From: Roseimicrobium gellanilyticum
GTDB taxonomy: Bacteria; Verrucomicrobiota; Verrucomicrobiia; Verrucomicrobiales; Verrucomicrobiaceae
Direction: 5' to 3'
Length of the DNA stretch: 64,000 nucleotides
NCBI RefSeq assembly: GCF_003315205.1
Contig: NZ_QNRR01000001.1
Location: 186,001 to 250,000 of the forward strand
Program-made: the position numbers and the translations under genes
In this document: positions 40,343-49,357 of the stretch, piece after piece
Layout: each line of letters starts with the position of its first letter
How positions within the stretch are numbered: position 1 is the stretch's first letter
The notes under the pieces: model-generated
Seen by the model: the letters and a program-made list of their open reading frames with translations, nothing else
What the model was told of the DNA's origin: nothing
Database searches by the model: none

Positions 40343-42658
40343 ATGGCTGACCTCGACCGCATACGAGTGCTAATCGTTGAGAATGAAGGTCTCGTTGGGT
40401 GCGATCTAGCCGCCACTCTCGAGAGGCTCGGCTACATGGTCGCTGGTCTCTGCCGCACGGGTGAAGAGGTTCTGAACACCGTGGAAGACCTTCGCCCTGA
40501 TGTGGTGCTCATGGATGTGCAGCTCGGCGGGAAGATTGACGGCATCGAAACAGCCCGGGTTCTGAACAAGCGTTTCCCTGTTGCGGTGATTTATTTAACC
40601 GCGTGTGCCGATGCTGAGACGGTGGCGCGTGCGAGGGAGACGCATCCCTCCGGGTATCTGCTCAAGCCCTACAACGAGACCGAGCTCAGTGCCTCGTTGG
40701 AAATGGCAGCGGCTCGCAATCGCGAGGAGCAGCGGCGCAAGCGCTACGAGGAAAGCTTTTTCCATGCGTTCCAAAGTCTCGCCGATGGTGTCATTGGCGC
40801 CGATGTGGCGGGACGCATCCTCTTTGTGAATCCTGCCGCGGAACGCGTGCTCGGGTGGAAGGCCACAGAGGCCTCCGGTCGCATGCTGGCGGAGGTATAT
40901 GCCATTCACAATGTCGAAGGCGAGATGATGCTCGTCCTTCCCGCCGACGACAAGGAGGACACTACGCCGCGCCAGCTTCTGCTCACCACGAAGGCAGGCG
41001 AGCGCGTACTCATCGAGGATCGGGTGACGTCCGTGCATGATGAACACGGCAGCGTGGTTGGGCTCGTGATTCTTTTCCGTCCGCTCTCTCCCGTGGAGAA
41101 GCAGCCTGCTGCCACACCACCTCCACCGCCGCAGGCGAATGGCTCCAACACGGCGCCCCTGGTGGATATCGTGGAGAGCATCTCCGATCCGCTCGTGGCG
41201 CTCGATGGTCAGTGGCGATTCACGTATGCGAATGCGAGCGCGACCAAACTGTTCCGGCGCGACAAGCGTGCGCTTCTTGGCCAGTCCCTGTGGGATGTGC
41301 TGCCGCCGAGCGTTCGTTTGAGCCACTATGAAGCGCTCGCCCGCGCCCTGCTGCATCGCGAACCGGTGACACGCGAGATCTATCTGGAGGAAGCGGCCGC
41401 GTGGCACGAGGCCCGCACCTATCCCTTCGCGAATGGGTTGCTCCTTCTCATCAAGGACATCACCACGCGGAAGCTGGAGGCGGAGCGCAACAATCGTCTG
41501 GATCGTCTGGAGTCACTCGGTCTGCTCGCACGTGGATTCGCCCACGATTTCAACAACCTGCTCACCGTGCTGCTGGGCAATCTCGCTCTCGCCGAGATGC
41601 GCTATGCCAATGCTGCCGACAAGCCGCCCGAACTCACCACGGCCAAGCAGGCCACGCTGCAGGCGCAGAATCTCGTGCAGCAGCTCCTGACATTTGCGCG
41701 CGGTGGTGCTCCCATCAAACGGCAGATTTCGCTCTCGGAACTGGTGAAGACCTTCTTCGAGCATCACGCCCGTGTGCCGCATGTGCACTACTTTGTGGAG
41801 GTGCAGGAAGATCTCCCTGAAGTGGCGGTGGACCCGAATCAGATCCGCCGCCTGCTGGGCAACCTGATCCGCAATGCGGAACAGGCCACCGTGCGCGGGG
41901 GCGACATCCATGTGCGCTGCGAAGTGGCGACGGAGGAGGAGATGTTCCCCCATGAGACACTTTCCGAGTCACCTGGCGAGTTTGCCGGAGTGACCTTGGA
42001 AGTGCGCGACGGCGGCGAAGGCATCGTTCCGGAGCATCTCTCCCGGATCTTCGAACCCTACTTCTCCACGCGTAAAGCGGAGAACGCGACCGGCCTCGGC
42101 CTCACGGTGTGTGAGTCGATTGCGAAGTCGCACGGAGGTACCATTTCGGTCAATTCCCACAAGGGCCAGGGCACCCGGGTGCGCTTCTTCATCCCCGTGG
42201 ATGGAGATGCGGAGGAGGCGGATGCACTGGCACTGGGCGCCACCTTCACCTCACCCTCCATGAACTCCCGCATCCTCGTGCTGGAAGATGATCATCTCGT
42301 GCGCGCGCTCATCGTGCGCGGTCTGCAGACGCAGAGCTACGAGGTGGTGGAGACGGTGGATGGCAATGACACGGTGCGCCTCTACCAGCAGGCCATGCAG
42401 GATGGACGTCCCTTTGACCTCGTGGTGCTGGACCTCAGCATTCCGAATGGCATGGGCGGTCTGCGGACCATGGAAAAACTTCGTGCACTGGATCCGAACG
42501 TCCTCGCGATCGTGAGCAGCGGCTACTCCGATGATCCGGTGATGGCCCAGCCCGCCGCGTATGGCTTCACTGCGGTGCTGCCCAAGCCGTATGAGCCGGT
42601 GGAATTGATCCGCCTGGTGAAGAGCGTGCTGGTCTCGCGGATGCGGCCGGAGGTGTGA
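40343..42658 (+). CDS. Hybrid histidine kinase: REC-PAS-PAS-HisKA-HATPase-REC
   Basis: 771 residues from ATG 40343 (MADLDRIRVLIVENEG). Domains in order: a receiver with phospho-Asp D58 (DVVLMDVQLGG); a PAS domain from about 140 (FQSLADGVIGADVAGRILFV); a second PAS from about 285 (VESISDPLVALDGQWRFTYA); a HisKA box with the phospho-His in RGFAHDFNNLLTV; the ATPase domain with N box LGNLIRNAEQA and G boxes VRDGGEG and ATGLGLTVC; and a C-terminal receiver with DLVVLDLSIPNG. There is no membrane segment, so sensing is cytoplasmic. No separate response regulator or DNA-binding output is adjacent, so output must pass to a distant partner. Confidence 0.92.
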   Translation: MADLDRIRVLIVENEGLVGCDLAATLERLGYMVAGLCRTGEEVLNTVEDLRPDVVLMDVQLGGKIDGIETARVLNKRFPVAVIYLTACADAETVARARETHPSGYLLKPYNETELSASLEMAAARNREEQRRKRYEESFFHAFQSLADGVIGADVAGRILFVNPAAERVLGWKATEASGRMLAEVYAIHNVEGEMMLVLPADDKEDTTPRQLLLTTKAGERVLIEDRVTSVHDEHGSVVGLVILFRPLSPVEKQPAATPPPPPQANGSNTAPLVDIVESISDPLVALDGQWRFTYANASATKLFRRDKRALLGQSLWDVLPPSVRLSHYEALARALLHREPVTREIYLEEAAAWHEARTYPFANGLLLLIKDITTRKLEAERNNRLDRLESLGLLARGFAHDFNNLLTVLLGNLALAEMRYANAADKPPELTTAKQATLQAQNLVQQLLTFARGGAPIKRQISLSELVKTFFEHHARVPHVHYFVEVQEDLPEVAVDPNQIRRLLGNLIRNAEQATVRGGDIHVRCEVATEEEMFPHETLSESPGEFAGVTLEVRDGGEGIVPEHLSRIFEPYFSTRKAENATGLGLTVCESIAKSHGGTISVNSHKGQGTRVRFFIPVDGDAEEADALALGATFTSPSMNSRILVLEDDHLVRALIVRGLQTQSYEVVETVDGNDTVRLYQQAMQDGRPFDLVVLDLSIPNGMGGLRTMEKLRALDPNVLAIVSSGYSDDPVMAQPAAYGFTAVLPKPYEPVELIRLVKSVLVSRMRPEV

Positions 42659-42668
42659 GTTGGAGAAT

Positions 42669-42839
42669 GAATGTAGAAGGCTTCTCCAGAAGCCTTTCAT
42701 TCAGACGCGCAACTCCTGCTTTCCCACCTTGGTGATTCTTGGATGTTCCTACTGCCGCGCCGTCTGTTGCTCTGTGGATGAAAAATGGATTGTGGGCACC
42801 GGCGGGCGTGAAAGGCTTCTGGAGAAGCCTTCTACATTC
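42669..42839. repeat. Inverted pair of a 31-bp palindromic repeat
   Basis: Bases 42669-42699 (starting GAATGTAGAAGG) are the exact reverse complement of 42809-42839. Each copy is itself a hairpin, AGGCTTCT-CC-AGAAGCCT. The two copies are separated by 109 bp without coding potential and lie between the convergent kinase and esterase genes. Layout is that of a REP/BIME element; the spacer has no recognisable feature of its own. Confidence 0.8.
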
Positions 42840-42856
42840 AGAGCTGCCGCTCTGTT

Positions 42857-44230
42857 CTACTTATTCTCCTTCACATGCTTTCTTACCGCCTCCACCATGG
42901 CAGCTGAGGCTTGCGGTGAGTTGGCATGCCCGCTGGGGATGTCGTCGTAGATCGCCTTCGAGATGGGCAAGGCATTGTAGGCGGCGTACACGCCCGTGGG
43001 AGGGCAGGTGGTATCGATGAATCCCACGGTGAGGTAGGCGCCTTTCGCCTTGGTCTTCGCGGCGAAGTTCACGTTGTCGAAGTAGCGCGAGGCTTCGAGC
43101 ACCTTGGGATCGGGTTTGCCGTCGGGAAGATTCGGCACGATCTTGGGCCAGCCGTTCACGCGATTCACGATCACGCCGGTGTGGTCGCAGCCTGCGGGCA
43201 CGCCGGCGGCGAGGAAGGTCACGCGCGGATCGATTGCCGAGATGGCAAAGCCCTGGAAGCCACCCTGGCTGCTGCCATACACCACGACGGTCTTGCCATC
43301 CCATTCGGGTTGTGAGCAGAGGAAGTCGAGGGCACGCACTTCGCGCAGGAACATGCCGAGGAAGTAGCAGGTCTCACGCGAGTCGCGGCCCACATTGCGG
43401 TAGTCCTTCAGTTCTGACTGCGCGAGTCCCGTGTAGTACTCCGGAGCTTTGCCATTGGGAATGCCGTGTGCATTCATGTTGAAGGCGAGCATGCCGTTCT
43501 CCGCCCATGATGCTGCGGCGGCGAGGCTGGAGGAAGAAACGCCCGCGCCATGCACCATGAGCACGATGGGCAGGCTCTTCGGCTTTGCATTGAGCGGACG
43601 GGCGAGATAACCGGACACGGGAGCGCCGAGAGCATCCACCTTCACATCGAAGGTCTCTGCTTTCTTGATGGTGGCGGGGGGCGGCACCGGCGTCATGGTG
43701 GCCTTCACCGGAACTGCGGCGAGTTTCTTCTTCTGGGCGTCCCAGAAGGCATCGAAGTCATCCGGCACGGGCAGGCTGGGTTTGATGAGTAGTGGATCCA
43801 CGGCCGCGCCACCGAGTGAGCTGTGAACCTTGCCATCCTGATTCCAACTAACGCGGCAGAGCAAGAAGCCGGGTTCGTTCAGAGATGCCGTCGCCACGGC
43901 CTTGCCATCCACGAGCTTCCCCTTGCCATTGATGATTGGGGGCACGCCATCTTTGGAAATGCTCCAGGTGATCTCGGCCTCGCGCGGAGCGGGGGAGTCC
44001 TTCGCGAGCGCGATGGTGAAGTTCACTGGTTCGCCCGTCTTGTAGGTGGCGTTCTCCTTGTCTGCGCGCACTACGAAGGGGTTGAGAGGTTTCGCGGGCG
44101 CTACCGCAGCAGGGGTGACGGCTGCCGGCTTCGGCGCGGGTGTGGCTGGTGCTGCCGATGGCGCTGCTGCGTGAGCTGCAAGGGAGGTCAGGGCCAGGCT
44201 GGCTGCGAGGAGGGGAAGTCGATGGGACAT
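42857..44230 (-). CDS. Exported AXE1-type acetyl esterase (alpha/beta hydrolase)
   Basis: 457 residues from ATG 44230 (MSHRLPLLAASLALTSLAAH, signal peptide). An Ala/Pro linker leads to an Ig-like domain (VRADKENATYKTGEPVNFTI) of about 100 residues. The alpha/beta hydrolase follows: GYLARPLNAKPKSLPIVLMV, oxyanion region, nucleophile Ser in VVYGSSQGGFQG, Asp in VGFIDTTCPP and His in IPSGHANSP. This combination is typical of the acetyl xylan esterase family, which removes acetyl groups from xylo-oligosaccharides or cephalosporins. Periplasmic location fits glycan processing by the neighbouring sulfatase region, though it is transcribed alone here. Confidence 0.87.
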   Translation of the reverse strand: MSHRLPLLAASLALTSLAAHAAAPSAAPATPAPKPAAVTPAAVAPAKPLNPFVVRADKENATYKTGEPVNFTIALAKDSPAPREAEITWSISKDGVPPIINGKGKLVDGKAVATASLNEPGFLLCRVSWNQDGKVHSSLGGAAVDPLLIKPSLPVPDDFDAFWDAQKKKLAAVPVKATMTPVPPPATIKKAETFDVKVDALGAPVSGYLARPLNAKPKSLPIVLMVHGAGVSSSSLAAAASWAENGMLAFNMNAHGIPNGKAPEYYTGLAQSELKDYRNVGRDSRETCYFLGMFLREVRALDFLCSQPEWDGKTVVVYGSSQGGFQGFAISAIDPRVTFLAAGVPAGCDHTGVIVNRVNGWPKIVPNLPDGKPDPKVLEASRYFDNVNFAAKTKAKGAYLTVGFIDTTCPPTGVYAAYNALPISKAIYDDIPSGHANSPQASAAMVEAVRKHVKENK

Positions 44231-44349
44231 GGTGCTGATGCCGGAGAAGTGGGAGTCGAAGGGAACGCATGCATGGCGTGTCTTCTTCACGAAGCCAAAG
44301 AAAATGATGCTGGGCTTTGGGGATGACGCAGGTGCGATTACCTTGATGC

Positions 44350-45354
44350 ATGACGAGTGACCAGCCCCTGCGCGTGGAATTGAAGACTCTGCACCTTACG
44401 GAGCCCTTCCGCATCGCACACGGAGTCTCCACGGAGCGGCAGGTGTTGCGTTTGCATTGGGGGGATGCGGTGGGCGAGGCCCCTTTTGTTCCCTACTATG
44501 GGGAGAATCCGCAGGAGACGCTACGCTGGGTGCAAGGACTGGCATGGAGTGGAAGTCCCGTGCCGGAAGCGGGGCCGCGTGCCGGGCGACTTGCGCTGGA
44601 TGTGCTGTGGCATGATGCGGTAGGGAAGCAACGGGGGCTTCCCCTCTGGAAGCTGTGGGAGTTGGATGCGACGAAGCTGCCGCCCGCGTGTCGCTCCTTC
44701 AGTATTCCCACGGACTTGGAAGCGTTTGCCGAGAAGGTGCGGGAGACACATCGTCAATTTCGTGTTCTCAAGCTGAAGCTTGGCAGTGGGAATGCGGAGT
44801 TCGATGAAGCCATTGCTGCCAAGGCGCGCGAAGCGGCGCCACAGGCGACCATCTTTGCGGATGCGAATGGAGGCTGGAGTGTGGAGGTGGCGGCTGCGAT
44901 CATTCCGAAGCTGGCGCGGTATGGGCTTGCCTTTGTGGAGCAGCCGTTGCATCACTCCGGCGGTGTGGCGGCGTGGCGTGAGCTGCGACAGGTGATGCCA
45001 CACTCACCATTGCCTATCTATGCGGATGAGAGCGCGCAGAGCTCGAATGACGCGCACGCGCTCTCCGGTTTGGTCGATGGCGTGAATGTGAAACTGCTGA
45101 AGAGCGGCAGCCTCAAAGAAGCGAGAGAGATGATCCACACGGCACGCGTGCTGAAGATGCGTGTGCTGCTGGGCTGCATGATCGAGAGCAGCATCGGTGT
45201 CACTGCCGCGGCGCATCTCGCTCCTTTGGCGGACCTGGTGGATCTCGATGGCCATCTCTATGTGGCCGATGATGACTACTGCGGTGTGAAATTCGGCAGT
45301 GCCGGAGAGGTGGTCCTGCCGGAAGGGCCGGGGCTTGGAGTTGCGGAGTCTTGA
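44350..45354 (+). CDS. Dipeptide epimerase (enolase superfamily)
   Basis: 334 residues. The enolase-superfamily barrel is complete: catalytic Lys pair K141/K143 in VLKLKLG, metal ligands D171 (FADANGGW), E197 (FVEQPL) and D226 (YADES), and the opposing Lys K248 in NVKLLKSGSL. The DES and KxK pattern fits the L-Ala-D/L-Glu epimerase group, which recycles cell-wall peptides, rather than muconate cycloisomerase. Specificity needs assay. The gene is divergent from the esterase and convergent with the K+ channel, so it is probably monocistronic. Confidence 0.88.
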   Translation: MTSDQPLRVELKTLHLTEPFRIAHGVSTERQVLRLHWGDAVGEAPFVPYYGENPQETLRWVQGLAWSGSPVPEAGPRAGRLALDVLWHDAVGKQRGLPLWKLWELDATKLPPACRSFSIPTDLEAFAEKVRETHRQFRVLKLKLGSGNAEFDEAIAAKAREAAPQATIFADANGGWSVEVAAAIIPKLARYGLAFVEQPLHHSGGVAAWRELRQVMPHSPLPIYADESAQSSNDAHALSGLVDGVNVKLLKSGSLKEAREMIHTARVLKMRVLLGCMIESSIGVTAAAHLAPLADLVDLDGHLYVADDDYCGVKFGSAGEVVLPEGPGLGVAES

Positions 45355-45378
45355 AGGCTCTTTTTGATGCGACAGGGA

Positions 45379-46146
45379 TCACTGCTTCCTCTGATCCTGC
45401 AGCAGCTTCTCAAGGCGCTCCACGGACTTTTGCAGGGCTTCGAGCCTGTTTTCCACGGAGTGCAGTTTGTAGGCTTCGTACCTGGTGGATGGTCCCGTGA
45501 ACATGCTGGCGACGTAGCCTGCCATCGTGCCAAACATTCCCACACCAAGCGTCATGAGCGCCACGGCAGTGACTCGCCCTTCGGTGGTGACGGGGTAGTA
45601 GTCTCCATAGCCCACCGTGGTGACAGTGCAGAACGCCCACCAGATGGCATCGGAAGGGTGACTGATTCTGGAAGAGGAATCCCGCTCAAACTCCATCACA
45701 ATGATGGCGGCGAGAACGGTGCCGACGAACGTGGTGGTCGCGACGACCGCAAAGGCATTCTGTGCCCGGCGGCGATACAGTATCCGGGCGATGTTGCGCG
45801 ATGATCGGACGACACGCAGAAGGCGCAGCACACGAATGAGGCGGTAGAGGCGGCCTGCACGGAAGGCTTCGATGACGGGAATGCAGGCCAGCAGATCCAG
45901 CCAGCCCCACTTCATGAACTCCAGCTTCGAGGATGCACGGATGAAGCGGCGGCTGAAGTCGAGGAAGAACACGCCGCACACGATCCAGTCTGCGTAGGCG
46001 AGGATGGTACGGGTGTCCTCAGAGAGTTTCAGGAGGTACTCCGCCAGCAGGGCGATCATCACATACACCGACAGCCAGAAGGTGACGATGTCCAGAAAGG
46101 TGAGTGCCTCCTGAGGTGTGTCAGATTTGGCTGTGGGCGGGGACAT
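45379..46146 (-). CDS. Voltage-gated K+ channel-like ion transporter
   Basis: 255 residues with six membrane segments. S4 carries repeated Arg (FRAGRLYRLIRVLRLLRVVR, about residues 95-114). The selectivity filter TVGYGD is at residues 177-182, followed by S6. The C-terminus is a short coiled coil (VENRLEALQKSVERLEKLL, about 229-249), likely for tetramer assembly. These features define a KvAP/Kch-type potassium channel in the inner membrane. It follows metG by 177 bp on the same strand, with a two-hairpin repeat in between. Confidence 0.93.
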   Translation of the reverse strand: MSPPTAKSDTPQEALTFLDIVTFWLSVYVMIALLAEYLLKLSEDTRTILAYADWIVCGVFFLDFSRRFIRASSKLEFMKWGWLDLLACIPVIEAFRAGRLYRLIRVLRLLRVVRSSRNIARILYRRRAQNAFAVVATTTFVGTVLAAIIVMEFERDSSSRISHPSDAIWWAFCTVTTVGYGDYYPVTTEGRVTAVALMTLGVGMFGTMAGYVASMFTGPSTRYEAYKLHSVENRLEALQKSVERLEKLLQDQRKQ

Positions 46147-46233
46147 GGAGCGGCGGGGCAGCCCGTCGTCCTTTTAGTGGAACGCGTGGAAGAACACAAG
46201 GGAGAAGGAAGGAGAGCGCGGTGGCAAATGAAA

Positions 46234-46285
46234 GGCGGGTTGGGAAACCCGCCATCCACGGTCCGACCGGGAGGTCCGACTTCCT
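46234..46285. repeat. Two-hairpin intergenic repeat, copy 2
   Basis: GGCGGGTT (46234-46241) pairs exactly with AACCCGCC (46246-46253) around GGGA. After six bases comes a second part, GGTCCGACCGGGAGGTCCGA (46260-46279), then CTTCC. The same order appears at 38563-38605 (GTCCGGTCTGGAGACC, ACTTCC). It lies between metG and the channel gene. Confidence 0.65.
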
Positions 46286-46323
46286 TGTTGGCCGCTTGGG
46301 GCTCGAAGCTGGGGAGGGAGGAG

Positions 46324-47940
46324 CTACTTCTTTTCAGCACCCAGTTCCACGCGAGGGAACACGGGTACTGGAGGATTGAGCTGGTGACCCACCGGCAGCA
46401 GGCCCCATTTCAAGTCACCCACGGTGAAGCCCTCAGGCAGGTGCCATCCGAGTTGCTCGCGAATCTTGGCGCACGCTTCAGGCATCACCGGGCTGAGAAG
46501 CACACTCACATGAACGAGCGACTCGGCCAGATGATGGAGCACGCTGTCTCGACGTTCCGCCAGCGCAGGGTCCTTCATCTTGAAGGGCTGCGTATGGTCG
46601 ATGAAGAAGTTGGCGTGGTCGACGATCTTCCACGCCTCAGCAATGCCTTCGTGGATCGCCCAAGCGTTCATCTTTTCAGCGTAGCGGGCAGGAGCATCAG
46701 CCACCACCCTGCGGAAGGTCTGGTTCACCTCATCGTCATACGAGCTGGCGGTGATCACTCCTTTGGAGGCGTTCTGAAGCATCTTGAGCGTGCGATTGAG
46801 CAGATTGCCCAGGCCGCCTGCGAGCTCCTTGTTGTACGCGATCTCCATGCGCTCCTCGCTCAGGTCGGCATCATAGCCAGTAGCCATGTCCTTCATGAGG
46901 TAGTAGCGCAACCCATCCACGGAGAAGATGCCGGCCAGCGCGGCGGGATCCACCACATTGCCGAGGCTCTTGCTCATCTTCTCGCCCTTGATGTTCCACC
47001 AGCCGTGCACAATCAGGCGGGGGATCTGTTCATCGCTGAAGCCGAGGGCGTGAAGCATGATGGGCCAGTAGATGGCATGAGCGGGCACCAGGATGTCCTT
47101 GCCGATCACATGCGCGTCGGCGGGCCAGAGCTTGGCGAAGTCGGGCATGCCTTCGTTGCCCACCTCATCCGCGAGGTAGCCGGCGAAGCTGATGTAGTTC
47201 GTGAGGGCGTCGAACCAGACGTAGTTCACGAAACGCTCATCGAAGGGCAGGGGGATGCCCCAACTCAGACGCTCAATGGGGCGCGAGATGCAGAGGTCCT
47301 GGCCGCTTTCAAGGGCGTTCAGCACATCATTGGCGCGGAACGCAGGAAAGATGAAATCGGGATGACTCTTGATGTAGCTGCTAAGCCACTCGACGTGCTC
47401 GCTGAGTCGGAAGTACCAGTTCTCCTCCTCGGTTTCCACCACTTCACCCCACCACTCAGTGCCAAAATTGCCATCGGGACCGCGGTCCTTGTCCGTAAGG
47501 AACTGTTCTTGGCGCACGCTGTAGAAGCCCTTGTAACTCTGCTTGTAGAGCTGGCCGCAGTCATGCAGCTTCTGAAGCATCGCTTGCACGACCTTCTTGT
47601 GCTTCGGATCGATCGTCTGGGCGTAGTGGTCGTAGCGAACGTTCAACTTGTCCCACAACGCGATGAATTTCGCCGTGATGTCATCCACGAACTGAGCCGG
47701 GCTCACGCCGGCCTTTTCCGCGCTCTTCTGCACCTTCTGACCGTGCTGGTCGGCACCGGTGAGGAAGTAGGCCTCACGTCCCGCCAGGCGCTGGAAGCGC
47801 ACCATCACATCCGCCAGGATCTTCTCGTAGGCATGGCCGATATGCGGGGGCGCATTCGTGTAATCAATGGCGGTGGTGAGGTAGTACGGTTTCACGGGGG
47901 GAGCAGGGTTGCCGGAGACCGCGCTGCGGTCAACTGGCAA
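46324..47940 (-). CDS. metG: Methionyl-tRNA synthetase
   Basis: 538 residues with both class I signatures: PHIGHAYEKILADVM (HIGH) near residue 32 and GEKMSKSLGNVVDP (KMSKS) near 330. The short form lacks the four-Cys zinc knuckle and the C-terminal EMAP-like tRNA-binding domain of E. coli MetRS. It charges tRNA-Met for initiation and elongation. No ATG is available before the conserved core (YYLTTAIDYTNAPPHIGH); the frame opens with TTG 47940, preceded by AGGAG only three bases away, or GTG 47895 without Shine-Dalgarno. TTG is preferred, so initiation is non-standard. Confidence 0.95.
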   Translation of the reverse strand: MPVDRSAVSGNPAPPVKPYYLTTAIDYTNAPPHIGHAYEKILADVMVRFQRLAGREAYFLTGADQHGQKVQKSAEKAGVSPAQFVDDITAKFIALWDKLNVRYDHYAQTIDPKHKKVVQAMLQKLHDCGQLYKQSYKGFYSVRQEQFLTDKDRGPDGNFGTEWWGEVVETEEENWYFRLSEHVEWLSSYIKSHPDFIFPAFRANDVLNALESGQDLCISRPIERLSWGIPLPFDERFVNYVWFDALTNYISFAGYLADEVGNEGMPDFAKLWPADAHVIGKDILVPAHAIYWPIMLHALGFSDEQIPRLIVHGWWNIKGEKMSKSLGNVVDPAALAGIFSVDGLRYYLMKDMATGYDADLSEERMEIAYNKELAGGLGNLLNRTLKMLQNASKGVITASSYDDEVNQTFRRVVADAPARYAEKMNAWAIHEGIAEAWKIVDHANFFIDHTQPFKMKDPALAERRDSVLHHLAESLVHVSVLLSPVMPEACAKIREQLGWHLPEGFTVGDLKWGLLPVGHQLNPPVPVFPRVELGAEKK

Positions 47941-47972
47941 TCGCTCCTCAGTCGCGCCCGTGGGGCAAGGAT

Positions 47973-49355
47973 TTACGGCTTCTCCTTCGGCTTCCGCGCT
48001 TCCTCCGTATCCCCGCCCTTGTCACCCTGTTCTTCCATCCACTGGTCCAGCTCGGCGCGGAGTTCGAGGAGGGCATCTTTGGCCTTGGGATCCTTGGCGA
48101 GATTGTTCAGCTCATCTGGATCTTCCACCAGATCGTAGAGCTCCTCCATGGGGCGGGTGTGGTAACGTTTCACCGTGGCGGCTGCCTTGGGTTCCTGTTT
48201 GGCGGCGGCTGCCCATGAGTCCCAGTAGCTGCGGCCGTCGCCTCCCTGGGCCTTGTCCACATGCGAGTGAAACTCGGCGTTCGGATTGAGATTGCGAATG
48301 TACTTCCAGAAACGCGTGCGCACGGAGCGCATGGGGTACTCATTCATCTTCCCATCGCCACTGTGGGTGGTGAAAATGTGCTCGCGCAGCCGGACATGAT
48401 TTCCCTGGAGGATGGGCACGATGGACTGCCCGCTGAAGGTGCCGTCGGGGGGCAAGGTGGCTCCCGCGGCATCCAGGCAGGTGGGCAGAATGTCCACCCA
48501 ACTCACCATGGCGTCCGACTTGGAGCCTGGCGCCACTTTTCCCGGCCAGACGGCGACGAAGGGCGTGCGGATGCCGGCGTCATAGCAGTTCCATTTGCCG
48601 AAGGGAAATTGGGAACCGTGATCCGCGGTGAAGATGAAGAGGGTATTTTCCCCCAGCAGCTTACGCGCAGCGTCATACACCAGGCCGAGATCACGATCGG
48701 CATTGCTCACGGCTTCCGCGTATCTCGCACGGGCCTGGCGGGTCTCGGGAGTGTCGACTTGCGATGCGGGAAGGGCCGCTTCTCCCGGCTGATAGCTGGT
48801 CTTCTCGGGCCAGGGCACGTGCGGCCAGTTCGTGCCGACTATGAGACACAGCGGTTTTTCAGAGGTGCTCTTTTCCTTCTGCCGATTCTCCAGCCAGGAG
48901 ACGGCAGCCGTGATGCAGTTGTCTTCGTGGTACTTGAAGTGGCTGGCGTGGTCAAAGCCGTACTCCTTCACCTGCGCATAGTGTGCGGTTTTTCCGATGG
49001 CGGCAGTTTCGTAACCGGCTTCCTTGAACCATACGGGCCACTTCTTGTGCTCCGGGTCGGGACGCTGGTGATTGAACATGGAGCCATTCCGCGCCGGATA
49101 CAGACCTGTGAGCAGCGCGGCACGGCTCGGTGCGCAAGAAGGAGACGCGACAAACGCGAGGTCGAAGGTCATGCCATCCTTCGCGAGTCGCTCCATGTTT
49201 GACGTGCGGATGCCGCTCTTCGCATTGTAGATGGAGCAGTCACCCCAGCTCAGGTCATCTGCGAGGAAGACGACGATGTTGGGCTTCGCTGCTCCAGCGG
49301 TGGTGAAGCTGGAGACCAGACACAGCAGGACAAGCAGAAAGCGGCGCGTCATCAT
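47973..49355 (-). CDS. Exported arylsulfatase-type sulfatase
   Basis: 460 residues with a signal peptide (MMTRRFLLVLLCLVSSFTTA, cut near AGAAK). The mature protein begins PNIVVFLADDLSWGD with the metal-binding Asp pair. The formylglycine site is C74 in SPSCAPSRAALLTG (CxPSR), so a Cys-type sulfatase needing an FGE maturase, not seen here. HGSQ and other metal residues follow in FTADHGSQFPFGKWNCYD. The C-terminus is Lys/Glu-rich. It starts 2 nt after the DUF1080 stop (TGA GC ATG), so the two are coupled and probably act on one sulfated glycan. Confidence 0.92.
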   Translation of the reverse strand: MMTRRFLLVLLCLVSSFTTAGAAKPNIVVFLADDLSWGDCSIYNAKSGIRTSNMERLAKDGMTFDLAFVASPSCAPSRAALLTGLYPARNGSMFNHQRPDPEHKKWPVWFKEAGYETAAIGKTAHYAQVKEYGFDHASHFKYHEDNCITAAVSWLENRQKEKSTSEKPLCLIVGTNWPHVPWPEKTSYQPGEAALPASQVDTPETRQARARYAEAVSNADRDLGLVYDAARKLLGENTLFIFTADHGSQFPFGKWNCYDAGIRTPFVAVWPGKVAPGSKSDAMVSWVDILPTCLDAAGATLPPDGTFSGQSIVPILQGNHVRLREHIFTTHSGDGKMNEYPMRSVRTRFWKYIRNLNPNAEFHSHVDKAQGGDGRSYWDSWAAAAKQEPKAAATVKRYHTRPMEELYDLVEDPDELNNLAKDPKAKDALLELRAELDQWMEEQGDKGGDTEEARKPKEKP

Positions 49356-49357
49356 GC

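Noticed and set aside
46177-48138. A 653-codon plus-strand frame opposite metG
   Set aside because: It is antisense to a methionyl-tRNA synthetase with both signature motifs, so it is a shadow frame.
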